This document shows, piece by piece, positions 8,549-18,600 of a stretch of 64,000 bases of DNA. Where the stretch lies: positions 2,914,001-2,978,000 of the forward strand of contig NZ_CP170197.1 of assembly GCF_047300855.1 (NCBI RefSeq), given 5' to 3'. Source of the DNA: Sulfuriferula sp047300855. GTDB taxonomy: Bacteria; Pseudomonadota; Gammaproteobacteria; Burkholderiales; Sulfuriferulaceae. A program made the position numbers and the translations under genes. Below the pieces are notes generated by a model. It saw only the letters and a list, made by a program, of their open reading frames with translations. It made no database searches and was not told the DNA's origin. Position 1 is the stretch's first letter; the number at the start of each line of letters is the position of its first letter.

Positions 8549-9580
8549 GTGCTCGCAAAGATACCGGACACCGCATTGCCTAATTTATCCAACCTCTACT
8601 TTGCGCTATTGGCATTGCCGGTGAGCGCGCTCGCCGTGTGGCTATTTTCGAGAGGTCGCGCCGCGCGCCTGGCGCTGGACCATCCCAATGTGCGCTCTCT
8701 GCATACCACACCCGTACCGCGTACCGGTGGACTGGGCATGATCGTCGGCATCGCAACCAGCTGGTTTGCGGCCGGCGTCCACCTCCCCTTTCCCTTATCC
8801 GTTGGCGCCGGGCTGCTTGCGCTATTGTCTTTTGCCGATGACCGCCACAACCTGCCAACCAGCTTGCGCTTTCTCGCTCATGCCGCTGCCGCAACGTGGC
8901 TGGTAACCGCTTTAGGTGCGAATTGGAGCACTTGGCTGTGGCCTCTGGCGGTACTTTTCATCGTCTGGATGACGAATCTGTATAACTTCATGGATGGCTC
9001 GGACGGTCTGGCAGGCGGCATGGCTCTGTTCGGTTTCGGGACTTACGCGCTGGCTGCGTTGCTACAAGGCCACCCCGACCTGGCTCTGGCTGGGGGTGTG
9101 ATTGCGCTGGCCGCTCTGGGCTTTCTATTGTTCAACTTCCCGCCCGCCAGGGTATTCATGGGTGACGCAGGATCCATTCCGCTGGGGTTTCTGGCCGCCG
9201 GACTGGGACTATTGGGCATGGTGCGCGGGAGCTGGTCAGGATGGTTTCCCTTGCTGGTCTTCGCGCCTTTTGTGCTGGATGCCAGCGTTACCCTGGTGCG
9301 CCGCGGCTTGCGCGGCGAAAAGGTATGGCACGCACACAAGGAACATTATTACCAACGCCTGATCCGCATGGGCTGGAGTCACCGCAAAACCGCTCTGGCT
9401 GAATATGCTGTCATGAGTGGCGGCAGCAGTATCGCGCTGCTCGGGTTAATTGTCCCCGCGCCCATGGCAATGGGCATCGCGGCGCTGTGGGGCGCCGTAC
9501 TCATTGCGCTGATGCGGCTTGTGGACAAGCGTTGGTATAAATTCTCAGGTAATCTCAATGACATCCCTTCCCCGCTTTAA
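8549..9580 (+). CDS. wbpL: WbpL/WecA-like undecaprenyl-phosphate HexNAc-1-phosphate transferase
   Basis: Polytopic membrane enzyme of about 343 residues in the MraY/WecA superfamily. It would transfer a HexNAc-1-phosphate from UDP to undecaprenyl phosphate and so begin repeat-unit synthesis. Visible are the FMDGSDGLAGG catalytic aspartate region, VFMGDAGSIPLG, and the basic cytoplasmic loop HAHKEHYYQRLI. About ten hydrophobic segments are apparent. Start is GTG at 8549 with an A-rich rather than strong ribosome site; an in-frame TTG a few codons on is possible. The placement between WbpV- and WbpM-like genes matches the P. aeruginosa B-band arrangement, supporting UDP-FucNAc/QuiNAc as donor (inference). 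Confidence 0.85.
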   Translation: MLAKIPDTALPNLSNLYFALLALPVSALAVWLFSRGRAARLALDHPNVRSLHTTPVPRTGGLGMIVGIATSWFAAGVHLPFPLSVGAGLLALLSFADDRHNLPTSLRFLAHAAAATWLVTALGANWSTWLWPLAVLFIVWMTNLYNFMDGSDGLAGGMALFGFGTYALAALLQGHPDLALAGGVIALAALGFLLFNFPPARVFMGDAGSIPLGFLAAGLGLLGMVRGSWSGWFPLLVFAPFVLDASVTLVRRGLRGEKVWHAHKEHYYQRLIRMGWSHRKTALAEYAVMSGGSSIALLGLIVPAPMAMGIAALWGAVLIALMRLVDKRWYKFSGNLNDIPSPL

Positions 9581-11390
9581 TTCACGGATCGCTCTTGCCC
9601 TCCTGCATGACCTCAGCGCCGCTGCGGCCGCATGGCTGATTGCCTACTGGCTGCGCTTCAACCTTGATATTCCGCCGGAATTCTGGACCAGCGCACTCGC
9701 TACACTGGTCTGGGTAGTACCGCTGCAGGCACTCGCATTCTGGTTCTTTGGCCTATACCGCGGCATCTGGCGCTTTGCCAGTCTGACAGACCTGCGCCGC
9801 ATCTTGATGGCAGTGGGTGTCGCCGCGCTGCTGGTGCCGCTCGGCCTGATGATGTTCCGCATCCATGCCGTGGTACCGCGCTCGGTGTTGCTGCTCGACC
9901 CGCTGCTGCTGGTGTTGTTCATGGGTGGCAGCCGCCTTCTGTACCGAGCCTGGAAAGAACATCGCTTTTCCAGTCTGCTGCAGACAGAGCGTGAACCCCT
10001 ACTGGTAATAGGTGCTGGCAGTGCTGCAGCGTCGCTGGTACGCGAACTATTGCAAAGCAAGGAATGGCGCGTAGTCGGTTTGCTGGATAACAGCGCCACC
10101 AAGCTGGGGCGCGATATCCATGGGGTAGCAATACTGGGCACGCTGGACAGCCTGTCCGTCCACGCCCGCAGGATGGGTGTAAAACACGCAGTCATCGCAA
10201 TGCCTTCTGCGCCGCATTCGGTGCGCCGCCGCGCTGCCCAGCTGTGTAACGAAGCCGGCGTCACGGCGCTCACCGTACCCGCATTCGAAGACCTAGTAAG
10301 CGGCAAAGTAACCGTCTCAAACCTGCGCAAGATCGAACTGGACGACTTACTCGGGCGCGATCCGGTGCAACTCGACGACGCCGGATTGCATGGCCTGCTG
10401 TGGGACCAAGTCGTCATGGTCAGCGGCGCGGGCGGTTCGATCGGCTCAGAACTCGCACGGCAGATTGCGCGTTATCAGCCCCGGCTGCTGATCCTGTTCG
10501 AGCTGAGCGAGTTCGCCCTGTATCAAATCGAGCAGGAATTCAGCAGTCGTTTCGCCAGCCTGCCCATCCTGTGCATCATCGGCGACGTTAAAAACCGTGC
10601 CGCGCTCGACGACCTGATGCTGCGCCATCGCCCCACGGTGGTGTTCCACGCCGCCGCCTACAAGCATGTGCCGCTGATGGAACAGCAAAATGCCTGGCAG
10701 GCGTTGCAAAACAATGTGCTCGGCACTTATACCCTGGCCAGCGCCGCGCAGGCGCACGGCGTCGCCAAATTCGTGCTGATTTCCACCGACAAGGCGGTCA
10801 ACCCGACCAACGTGATGGGCACCAGCAAACGCAGCGCGGAAATGGTATGCCAGAGCCTGCAGCAGGCCGCCGGCACGCGCTTTATTGCGGTGCGTTTCGG
10901 CAACGTGCTGGGCAGCTCGGGCAGCGTGATCCCGAAATTCCAGGAACAGATTGCCAAGGGTGGGCCGATTACCGTTACCCATCCCGACATCACGCGCTAC
11001 TTCATGTCCATCCCGGAAGCCTGCCAACTGGTACTGCAGGCCGGATTGATGGGCACAGGCGGTGAAATTTTCGTGCTCGACATGGGCGAGCCGGTCAAAA
11101 TCGCCGACCTCGCGCGCGACATGATCCGCCTCTCCGGCTATACCGAGCAGGAAATCAAAATCGTCTATTCGGGCCTGCGCCCCGGCGAAAAACTGTTCGA
11201 GGAACTGCTCGCCGACGACGAACACACCCTGCCCACCCCGCACCCCAAACTGCGCATCGCTCAGGCGCGCGATGTGGATGCCGAATGGCTAGCGGCGGCG
11301 CTAAACTGGCTGATGCAGGATGGCGTGATGGCGGAAGCGGAAGTGAAACAGAAACTGCGCGAATGGGTGCCGGAGTACACGCCGAAATAA
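9558..11390 (+). CDS. wbpM: WbpM/CapD-like UDP-GlcNAc 4,6-dehydratase
   Basis: Membrane-anchored dehydratase of about 610 residues. The N-terminal hydrophobic region with several membrane segments is followed by a first Rossmann-like domain (LLVIGAGSAAASLVREL) and the catalytic C-terminal domain with SGAGGSIGSELARQI. The active-site segment STDKAVNPTNVMGTSKR has the Met in place of the usual Tyr (xMxxxK), as in WbpM-family enzymes. It converts UDP-GlcNAc to UDP-4-keto-6-deoxy-HexNAc, feeding the WbpV-like enzyme. An in-frame ATG lies 39 bases upstream; the ATG at 9558 overlaps the preceding gene by 23 bases and starts a better N-terminus (MTSLPRFN). This is the last gene of the first polysaccharide operon. 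Confidence 0.9.
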   Translation: MTSLPRFNSRIALALLHDLSAAAAAWLIAYWLRFNLDIPPEFWTSALATLVWVVPLQALAFWFFGLYRGIWRFASLTDLRRILMAVGVAALLVPLGLMMFRIHAVVPRSVLLLDPLLLVLFMGGSRLLYRAWKEHRFSSLLQTEREPLLVIGAGSAAASLVRELLQSKEWRVVGLLDNSATKLGRDIHGVAILGTLDSLSVHARRMGVKHAVIAMPSAPHSVRRRAAQLCNEAGVTALTVPAFEDLVSGKVTVSNLRKIELDDLLGRDPVQLDDAGLHGLLWDQVVMVSGAGGSIGSELARQIARYQPRLLILFELSEFALYQIEQEFSSRFASLPILCIIGDVKNRAALDDLMLRHRPTVVFHAAAYKHVPLMEQQNAWQALQNNVLGTYTLASAAQAHGVAKFVLISTDKAVNPTNVMGTSKRSAEMVCQSLQQAAGTRFIAVRFGNVLGSSGSVIPKFQEQIAKGGPITVTHPDITRYFMSIPEACQLVLQAGLMGTGGEIFVLDMGEPVKIADLARDMIRLSGYTEQEIKIVYSGLRPGEKLFEELLADDEHTLPTPHPKLRIAQARDVDAEWLAAALNWLMQDGVMAEAEVKQKLREWVPEYTPK

Positions 11391-11659
11391 AATTAAGCGG
11401 ATGGAAAAAAGATGTACGGGCCTGATTAAAAATAAGGGTACCGCTGAACATGGCTGAAAAATCGCCGGCTCACTCCTGTTCGAAGCCAAGTGCATCACAA
11501 GCTTTCTTCGACAACGCCTCGCTGTGCTTGATGGTAATCCCAAAACTTTCTCCGCAGGTACACCATGCCGGCCCGAGCAAAGCGGGTATTACAGGCTATC
11601 CCGTCAAATTACGCTGACAAAAACAATCGAATCCGGCTTGAGGGCGCATCAGTCCCAAC

Positions 11660-11684
11660 CAGCATAAAGCGCCACGCTGGCGCT
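11660..11684 (-). terminator. probable intrinsic terminator of the decayed GT2 gene
   Basis: A perfect AGCGCCA / TGGCGCT stem with a CGC loop (11668-11684) starts immediately after the stop of the minus-strand GT2 remnant. On the minus strand it is followed by TTTATG, a weak T tract. Confidence 0.5.
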
Positions 11685-11935
11685 TCATTTGGCGACAGGC
11701 AACCTGAATAAATGCTTACGGAAATAGCGCGTCATGCTCTGCAAATGCCAGCGCATGTGGCGCAGATCGCGACGGCTGGCACGTTGTGCATTGTGAACGA
11801 CAGTCACCTGTGGGCAGGCAACAACCCGGCGGTGGGCTTTCCACAAGAATGCCCCGATGTCCACGTCTTCATAATATAGAACACACTTTTCATTGATATC
11901 TGGCTTGGATAACGCCGAAATCTGTTGATCGAAAT
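11685..11935 (-). pseudogene. C-terminal remnant of a GT2 rhamnosyltransferase-like gene
   Basis: The minus-strand open frame of 125 codons has no sensible N-terminus, but its second half reads CVLYYEDVDIGAFLWKAHRR, then VTVVHNAQRASRRDLRHMRW and HLQSMTRYFRKHLF. This is the standard tail of GT2 rhamnosyltransferases (YYEDVDLxxRLxxxGxRV, then VxHxxxxSxxxxxxHLRWHL and MxRYFxKH). The catalytic N-terminal two thirds, including the NPD region, are missing, so it cannot be an active transferase. The opposite orientation to both flanking operons suggests it belongs to an older, displaced polysaccharide locus. Confidence 0.6.
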
Positions 11936-12062
11936 CTTCGGTAGCCCGACTAATGAGTAATAGCAACAGCGCAAGGCTCGATGTCCCGGTTTTCGGGTGG
12001 GCCGGGACTTTTTGCGTTCCGTAAACATCGATTTGCCACGAAACCTGTATCGACTGACTCAC

Positions 12063-12449
12063 GTTTACCTTAAAGGATTTGCCACGTCAGCCTCTCCGAG
12101 CGGTACAATTACAAACTTTTTATAAACTGTTGCGCTATCGCAGTTTTCGGGGGCGGTATTCCTCGGCACCCCCGAACTTACATCTTGTATTTCTCTCTCG
12201 CGAGAATTGAAGCTCACGATGGCGGCAGCGTGGGCCCTCTGAAAACCACAGAAAAGTTCGTGCGATTGGTTCCAACAATGTTGTGTGGTGGCGCAGGATC
12301 CTGGTTGCGACCGGTCTAAAGCGAAGCGATATTTGGGTGAAGAGACATCGTGCGTTTCGCAGACAATTATGGGCGTGTATGAGATATCACTATTCTTTCG
12401 AAACTTGTAATACTTTTAGCAAGCTGAAATCGTTGTATGAGGTGCCGGC
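12063..12449. other. non-coding stretch upstream of the ABC transporter operon
   Basis: No convincing gene. It contains an 8-base inverted repeat TTCGGGGG / CCCCCGAA (12146-12153 and 12169-12176, loop of 15) without a T tract. AT-rich DNA at 12370-12435 is a likely place for the promoter of the Wzm/Wzt operon, but no box pair is strong enough to call. Together with 11391-11684, where I also see no gene, this makes about 1 kb of spacer between two operons. Confidence 0.4.
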
Positions 12450-13247
12450 TTGATCTGGAAGATGCTTAAGCCCCTATGGGCATTTCGCGGTTTCATCCTG
12501 GGAAACGTCACCAGGGAGTTTCAGTCCAAATACCGTAACTCATTGCTTGGAGCGGCATGGACAGTGCTCAATCCACTGGCTATGATCTTGATTTACACGG
12601 TCATTTTTTCTGAAGTCATGCGCGCGAAGTTACCAGGCGTGGATAGCACTTTCGCTTACAGCATTTACCTTTGCGCCGGCGTACTGACCTGGGGGCTGTT
12701 TGCAGAAATAACCAGCCGCGCCCAGAACATGTTTCTGGAACACGCCAATTTACTCAAAAAACTAAGCTTTCCACGCTTGTGCCTGCCCGTGACGGTTGTA
12801 GCCAATGCGTTGCTTAATTTTGGTATCGTGTTTGGATTGTTTTCGGTATTTCTGTTGGTGTCCGGCAATTTTCCGGGGTGGGCCTATTTCGCCTTGCTGC
12901 CGCTTTTGGTGATCCAGGTTGGATTTGCTATTGGGCTCGGCATCAGCCTGGGCGTATTGAACGTCTTCTTCAGGGATGTCGGGCAGTTTTTTGGTATCTT
13001 TATCCAATTCTGGTTCTGGCTGACACCCATCGTTTATTCGGTCCACACCTTGCCTGAATTCGTTCGCCCCTGGCTGGCACTGAACCCCATGGCCAGCCTG
13101 ATTGCTGCTTACCAGACAATCCTGGTCACAGGTCATTGGCCCCAGTGGCAGACCCTTTGGCCAATCACCTTGCTGGCCTTGCTCTTGTGTGCGCTGGGTT
13201 TTCGACTGTTTCGCATGCACTCTGGTGAAATGGTGGACGAACTCTGA
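12450..13247 (+). CDS. wzm: Wzm-like ABC-2 permease for polysaccharide export
   Basis: Integral membrane permease of 265 residues with six hydrophobic segments and the conserved N-terminal amphipathic region REFQSKYRNSLLGAAWTVLNP of the ABC-2 polyol/polysaccharide family. With the adjacent ATPase it would move an undecaprenyl-linked, fully polymerised glycan across the inner membrane. The start is TTG at 12450, five bases behind GAGGTG; the next ATG at 12462 has no correctly spaced ribosome site. It overlaps the downstream ATPase as TGATG. Confidence 0.9.
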   Translation: MIWKMLKPLWAFRGFILGNVTREFQSKYRNSLLGAAWTVLNPLAMILIYTVIFSEVMRAKLPGVDSTFAYSIYLCAGVLTWGLFAEITSRAQNMFLEHANLLKKLSFPRLCLPVTVVANALLNFGIVFGLFSVFLLVSGNFPGWAYFALLPLLVIQVGFAIGLGISLGVLNVFFRDVGQFFGIFIQFWFWLTPIVYSVHTLPEFVRPWLALNPMASLIAAYQTILVTGHWPQWQTLWPITLLALLLCALGFRLFRMHSGEMVDEL

Positions 13248-14467
13248 TGGGCACAATTACTGTTAACAACTTAGGCAAAGCCTACAAACAATATCCGACT
13301 CGCTGGGGACGTCTGGCTGAATGGATGCTGCCCGGCAGCAAACTCCGCCACAACCTAAAGTGGGTCATGCAGGATGTCAGCTTTACGATCAACCCTGGAG
13401 AAGCAGTCGGCATCATCGGCATCAACGGTGCCGGCAAAAGCACCCTGCTGAAAATGATTACAGGCACCACTCAGCCTACTACCGGCAGCGTGCATATCAC
13501 CGGCCGGGTCGCCGCCATGCTAGAGCTTGGCATGGGCTTTCATCCTGATTTCACCGGCAGGCAAAATGCCTTCATGGCTGGCCAACTGCTCGGCTACAGC
13601 GCCGAAGAAATTGCCCGTCTGATGCCGGAGATTGAAGCCTTCGCCGAGATTGGCGGCTACATCGACCAACCAGTGCGGGTGTATTCCAGCGGTATGCAGA
13701 TGCGGTTGGCTTTCAGCGTAGCCACCGCCCACCGGCCTGACGTGCTAATTGTGGATGAAGCCTTGTCAGTGGGGGATGCCTACTTCCAGCACAAAAGCTT
13801 CGATCGCATCCGTGAATTCCGCAAACAAGGCACCACCTTGCTGATCGTCTCGCATGATAAGCAGGCGATACAATCCATTTGTGACCGAGCTATTTTGCTC
13901 AATGCGGGCAAGCTCGCCATGCAGGGCGAGCCTGAAGCGGTCATGGACTATTACAACGCCATGTTGGCCGAGCGCGAAAACCATTTCGTGCGTCAGCATG
14001 CTACTGACGATGGCAAGGTGCAAACCATCTCTGGCACAGGCGAGGCTGCGATTGAAGATGTCGCCTTGCTGAATGCAAAGGGCGAGCGGGTAGAAACCAT
14101 TGGTGTCGGCGCACCGGTGACATTACAAGTCAAATTCATGGTAAACAAGGATATGCCCCGCTTGATGCTGGGCTACATGATCAAGGACAGGCTGGGTCAG
14201 ACCGTTTATGGCACGAATACCTATCACCTCGGACGTGATTTGGAAAATTTGCAGACTGGAAGTCGCATCGAGTGTCGTTTCAAGTTTGCCGCTAATTTAG
14301 GGCCAGGCACTTACTCTATAGCCGTTGCCCTGCACGGTGCAGTCACATGCTTAGGGGGCTATTTCGATTGGCGTGATCGTGCCCTGATATTCAGCGTTGT
14401 CAACACAAGTAACAATGATTTTGTAGGTGTGGCCTGGCTGCCACCCCAACTGGAGTGTGAGGTATGA
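13247..14467 (+). CDS. wzt: Wzt-like ABC ATPase with C-terminal cargo-binding domain
   Basis: ATP-binding subunit of 406 residues. The nucleotide-binding domain has Walker A GINGAGKST, signature YSSGMQMRLAFSVA and Walker B VLIVDEALSVGD. After about residue 250 comes a beta-rich Wzt_C-type extension (ending NTSNNDFVGVAWLP). In O9a-type systems this extension recognises the chemical cap on the non-reducing end of the glycan before export. Its presence implies that a capping modification exists, and a methyltransferase gene follows directly (ATGA overlap). Family call is firm; the cap-recognition role is by analogy. Confidence 0.92.
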   Translation: MGTITVNNLGKAYKQYPTRWGRLAEWMLPGSKLRHNLKWVMQDVSFTINPGEAVGIIGINGAGKSTLLKMITGTTQPTTGSVHITGRVAAMLELGMGFHPDFTGRQNAFMAGQLLGYSAEEIARLMPEIEAFAEIGGYIDQPVRVYSSGMQMRLAFSVATAHRPDVLIVDEALSVGDAYFQHKSFDRIREFRKQGTTLLIVSHDKQAIQSICDRAILLNAGKLAMQGEPEAVMDYYNAMLAERENHFVRQHATDDGKVQTISGTGEAAIEDVALLNAKGERVETIGVGAPVTLQVKFMVNKDMPRLMLGYMIKDRLGQTVYGTNTYHLGRDLENLQTGSRIECRFKFAANLGPGTYSIAVALHGAVTCLGGYFDWRDRALIFSVVNTSNNDFVGVAWLPPQLECEV

Positions 14468-15654
14468 GTGACAATTTCTATCGCGCATTCGAAGAGCGTT
14501 ATTACGCACCTCGCGAGACCATCAAGACTCTACGCAAACAGTATTTACCTTTCGTCACACCCTTGGTCACTGCATATCAGGGTGCGCCCACCTTCGATAT
14601 AGGCTGTGGGCGTGGAGAGTGGCTAGAGCTGATGATAGAGATTGGTTTTAAGCCTTACGGCGTCGATCTCGATGAAGGAATGCTAAACGACTGTCTTGAG
14701 TTTAACCTTCCATATGAACAGGGAGATGCTGTTGCCTTTCTTGCTACGCTCCCTAGTGAAAGCCAAGTCGTTATTTCTGCCTTTCATGTCGTTGAGCATA
14801 TAAGCTTTGAGCAGTTGCGAACCGTAGTCTCTGAGTCGCTTCGTGTTTTAAAGCGGGGGGGCTTGTTGATTATGGAAACGCCGAATCCAGAAAATATTAT
14901 TGTCGCAACACGGAACTTCTACCTCGATCCGACACATCATCGACCGATTCCGCCGCAATTGCTTTCTTTCCTGCCAGAGTACTACGGATTCGAAAGAGTA
15001 AAGATATTGAGGCTTCAGGAATCTGCAGAGCTCTCCAGCAGTAAGACACCAACATTACTTAATGTATTAAGCGGTGCAAGCCCAGACTATGCTGTTGTGG
15101 CGCAGAAGGCAGGAACAGTAGAACTCTTGACAGCAACAAGCCAAGCCTTCGAAGCCGAATATGGCCTAACGCTAGAAACCCTCGCGGGCAGATATGACCG
15201 GCAGGCCGAAGCCAAAGCTCAGCAGACCGAGGCCAAAGCTCAACAGGCCGAAGCTATAGCTCAGCAGGCCGAAGCCCGCGCCACCGAGGCCGAAGCTCAC
15301 ATCGAAGCGATGCAAAACAGCAGGTCCTGGCGCATCACCGCACCACTGCGCTGGACGGTTTCCGCCCTGCTCCGCCTAAGCCCCAACACCTTGAAAGCCC
15401 ACGCCAAGACCTTGGTTCGCCATGCGGCCAGATATGTTATTGCCCGGCCCAGACTCAGGAATGCTACCGCGGGTTTCCTTGACCGCTATCCCACTGTGAA
15501 ATCGCGCCTGACACGCATCCTCATTGGTGGCACCGCGCCTCAGATCACCGCCGCGTATGTGCCCACCGACCTTGCCCACCTTACACCCCACGCCCGCCAG
15601 ATCTACGCCGATCTGAAGGCCGCTATCGAACGCCGTCAGAAGGAGAACAGCTGA
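14464..15654 (+). CDS. methyltransferase with C-terminal heptad coiled coil (WbdD-like chain terminator candidate)
   Basis: Protein of 396 residues. The class I SAM domain has motif I FDIGCGRGEW (about residues 39-48), VVEHISFEQL and LLIMETPNPEN. After it, residues about 246-280 form a run of near-perfect seven-residue repeats (QQAEAKA type), predicting a coiled coil. A basic tail follows, with the NSRSWRITAPLRW segment often seen in GT-associated proteins. In E. coli O9a, WbdD uses a methyltransferase/kinase pair plus a coiled coil to cap chains and set their length. This protein lacks any visible kinase domain but keeps methyltransferase plus coiled coil next to Wzt. A role as cap enzyme and length ruler is inference. 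Confidence 0.8.
   Translation: MSDNFYRAFEERYYAPRETIKTLRKQYLPFVTPLVTAYQGAPTFDIGCGRGEWLELMIEIGFKPYGVDLDEGMLNDCLEFNLPYEQGDAVAFLATLPSESQVVISAFHVVEHISFEQLRTVVSESLRVLKRGGLLIMETPNPENIIVATRNFYLDPTHHRPIPPQLLSFLPEYYGFERVKILRLQESAELSSSKTPTLLNVLSGASPDYAVVAQKAGTVELLTATSQAFEAEYGLTLETLAGRYDRQAEAKAQQTEAKAQQAEAIAQQAEARATEAEAHIEAMQNSRSWRITAPLRWTVSALLRLSPNTLKAHAKTLVRHAARYVIARPRLRNATAGFLDRYPTVKSRLTRILIGGTAPQITAAYVPTDLAHLTPHARQIYADLKAAIERRQKENS
15199..15303 (+). repeat. 21-base tandem repeats encoding heptads
   Basis: About four and a half copies of a 21-base unit encoding (Q/R)QAEAKA-type heptads, in the frame of the methyltransferase gene. Copies differ by a few silent and replacement changes. Because the unit is exactly seven codons, copy-number change would lengthen or shorten the coiled coil without breaking the frame. 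Confidence 0.8.
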
Positions 15655-18600
15655 TGCGCATCGTACTGGACATGCAAGGCGCGCAGACCGAGAGCCGCTA
15701 TCGTGGCATTGGTCGCTATACCCTGTCGCTGGCCCAAGCCATCGTGCGCAACCGGGGTGAGCACGAAATCATCCTCGCCCTGAGCGGCCTTTTCCCCGAT
15801 ACCATCGAGCCTATCCGCGCCGCTTTCGACGGCCTGTTGCCGCAGGAAAGCATCCGTGTTTGGTATGTTCCCGGCCCGGTGCGGGAGTGCGGGCCGGGCA
15901 ACGACTGGCGGCGCGAAGTCGCCGAGCGTACCCGCGAGGCATTCCTCGCCAGCCTGCAGCCAGATGTGGTGCATGTATCCAGCCTGTTCGAAGGCTATGT
16001 GGATGACGCTGTAACCAGCATTGGCGTGTTCGCCCCGCTGATTCCGACGGCCGTTACCCTCTACGACCTTATCCCCCTGCTCAACCCCGAAACCTATCTC
16101 AAGCCCAATCCGAAATATGCGCAGTATTACCAACGGAAAATCGAGCACCTGAAACGTGCAAACCAATGGCTGGCTATTTCCGAATCGGCCTCTTGCGAAG
16201 GGCGCGATGCATTGGCGCTCCCGGCTGATGCGGTGGTCAATATATCCACAGCCTGTGATGCCGTATTCCGGCCCATGGAAATTTTGGAGCATGAAAAACA
16301 GCAACTCTTGGCACGATTCAGCATCATCCAACCGTTCATCCTGTATTCCGGCGGCGCCGATATTCGCAAAAACCTGCATCGCTTGATTCGGGCCTACGCC
16401 CGCTTGCCCAAGCCACTAGGCGATACGCACCAACTGGTGCTGGCGGGCAAGATGCCCGAGGGCGAAGTTGCCGAACTGCGGCAAACCGCCAAATCGGCTG
16501 GCATCCGCGACGGTCAACTGCTATTCACCGGCTACGTCACCGACGAAGAACTGGCCCGGTACTACAATCTGTGCACGGTCTTCGTATTCCCATCCTTGCA
16601 CGAAGGGTTTGGCCTGCCCGCGCTCGAGGCTATGGCATGCGGAGCGGCGGTCATTGGCGCAAATACCTCCAGCATACCGGAGGTCATCGATCGTCAGAAT
16701 GCCCTGTTCGACCCCTATGACGAGACTGCCATCAGCCAGAAACTGGCCCAGGCGCTTGGTGATGCTGCATTCAGGACCGAGTTGGAGGCGCATGGTCTGG
16801 AACAAGCCCGGAAGTTTTCGTGGGACGAAAGCGCGCGGCGGGCGGTTGCGGCATTTGAGTGTCTTCATGCCGAGAGAGAAGCAAACAAGTCCCCAGTCCA
16901 TGTAACGGTTCGTCGCCCGAAACTGGCCTTCGTTTCCCCTCTACCCCCTGAGCGCACAGGCATCGCCGACTATAGTGCTGAATTGTTGCCTGAGCTTGCC
17001 AAATACTACGACATCGAGGTCGTTGTGGCTCAAGAACACGTTGCCGACGCCTGGGTACAGGCCAACTGCCCAATCCGCGACTCTCAATGGCTACGGGCCA
17101 ATGCGCACCGTATGGATCGCGTTCTATACCAGTTTGGTAACTCACCGTTTCACCAGCATATGCTCGCTTTGGTTGAAGAAGTACCGGGCACCGTGGTGCT
17201 GCATGATTTTTTCCTGAGCGGTCTGCTGGCCTACCTGGAAGAACACAGTATTGTCCAACACGTCTGGGTACGGGCGTTGTATCACGCCCATGGCTATTCC
17301 GCGGTGCGGGAACGCTATCACGCCAGCAATGCAACTGCCGTAAGGGTGAAATATCCGGTCAATCTGCAGGTTTTGCAGAACGCCCAAGGGGTGATTGTCC
17401 ATTCCGAGTATTCCTGCAGATTGGCTAAAGAGTGGTATGGAAAAAATTTTGCCGATGGCTGGAGGGTGATCCCCCTTCAGCGGGCGCCCAGCGCAGAACT
17501 CAACCGTGCCAAAAGTCGCGCAACTCTCGGCCTGAAGATGGATGATTTCGTGGTTTGCAGTTTCGGTTTCCTGGACCCGACCAAGCTCAACCACCGCCTG
17601 CTGGAAGCCTGGCTGCATTCTCGCCTTGCACAAGACGCACGCTGCGTGCTGGTGTTCGTAGGTGAGAGCCACAATGGCGAGTATGGTGCCCAATTACTTG
17701 GGGCCATGCGCGCGAGTGGTCTGGAAAAGCGTATCCGTATTACAGGATGGGCCGATATGCCTGCATTCCGGAACTACCTCGCCTCTGCGGACATCGCCGT
17801 TCAGTTTCGCACTCTTTCGCGCGGAGAAACATCCGCAGCGGTGCTGGACTGCATGAATCACGCCCTGCCCACCATCGTCAATGCCAATGGATCAATTGCT
17901 GATTTGCAGTCCGACACGGTGTGGATGCTACCCGACGCATTCGAGGACAGCCAGCTTGTCGAAGCGCTGGAAACCCTGTGGCAAAACGGCGAAAGACGGG
18001 CCGCACTGGGTAAGCGGGCGCAAGAAGCCATTCTGACCCGGCATGCCCCGCACACCTGTGCAGCACAATATGCCGAAGCCATCGAACAGTTTCATGTCCG
18101 CGCACAAGGCGACGCTCACTCATTGGTTAATGCCCTTGCCAATCTCAAGGGCCATTCCCCCACAGACGCCGAGTACAGAATCCTTGCGCAAACTATCGCA
18201 AAGACGCTGCCAGTCAGGCAGCCCGTACGACAACTATTGCTGGACATATCCGCTATGTGTCGCACCGAGTTGAAAACAGGGATCGAGCGCGTGGCGCGCG
18301 CACTGGTCATGGCCATGCTGGAATCACCACCAGCAGCCTACCGGGTCGAGCCTGTTTATTTGACCAACGAGGGTGGTATCTGGCATTACAGGTACGCTAG
18401 CCGCTATATCTTAGGTCTGCTCGAATGCCCGTCCGGCGCACTCCTTGACGAGGTTGTGGAACCACGGAACGGTGATGTGTTGCTGGGGCTGGATCTATCC
18501 GGCCAGATGTTGATCGAGGCGGAGGCGGCAGGGTTATTCACTTACTACCGAAATGCCGGTGTAGCGGTCCACTTCCTCGTTTACGACCTGTTGCCGGTGC

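Noticed and set aside
9644..11243. Minus-strand open frames of about 257 and 265 codons inside the WbpM-like gene
   Set aside because: Antisense shadows; composition is Arg/Ser/His-rich with no family motif.
11391..11660. Short plus-strand frame near 11450 (about 55 codons)
   Set aside because: No motif, no ribosome site and atypical composition; treated as non-coding.
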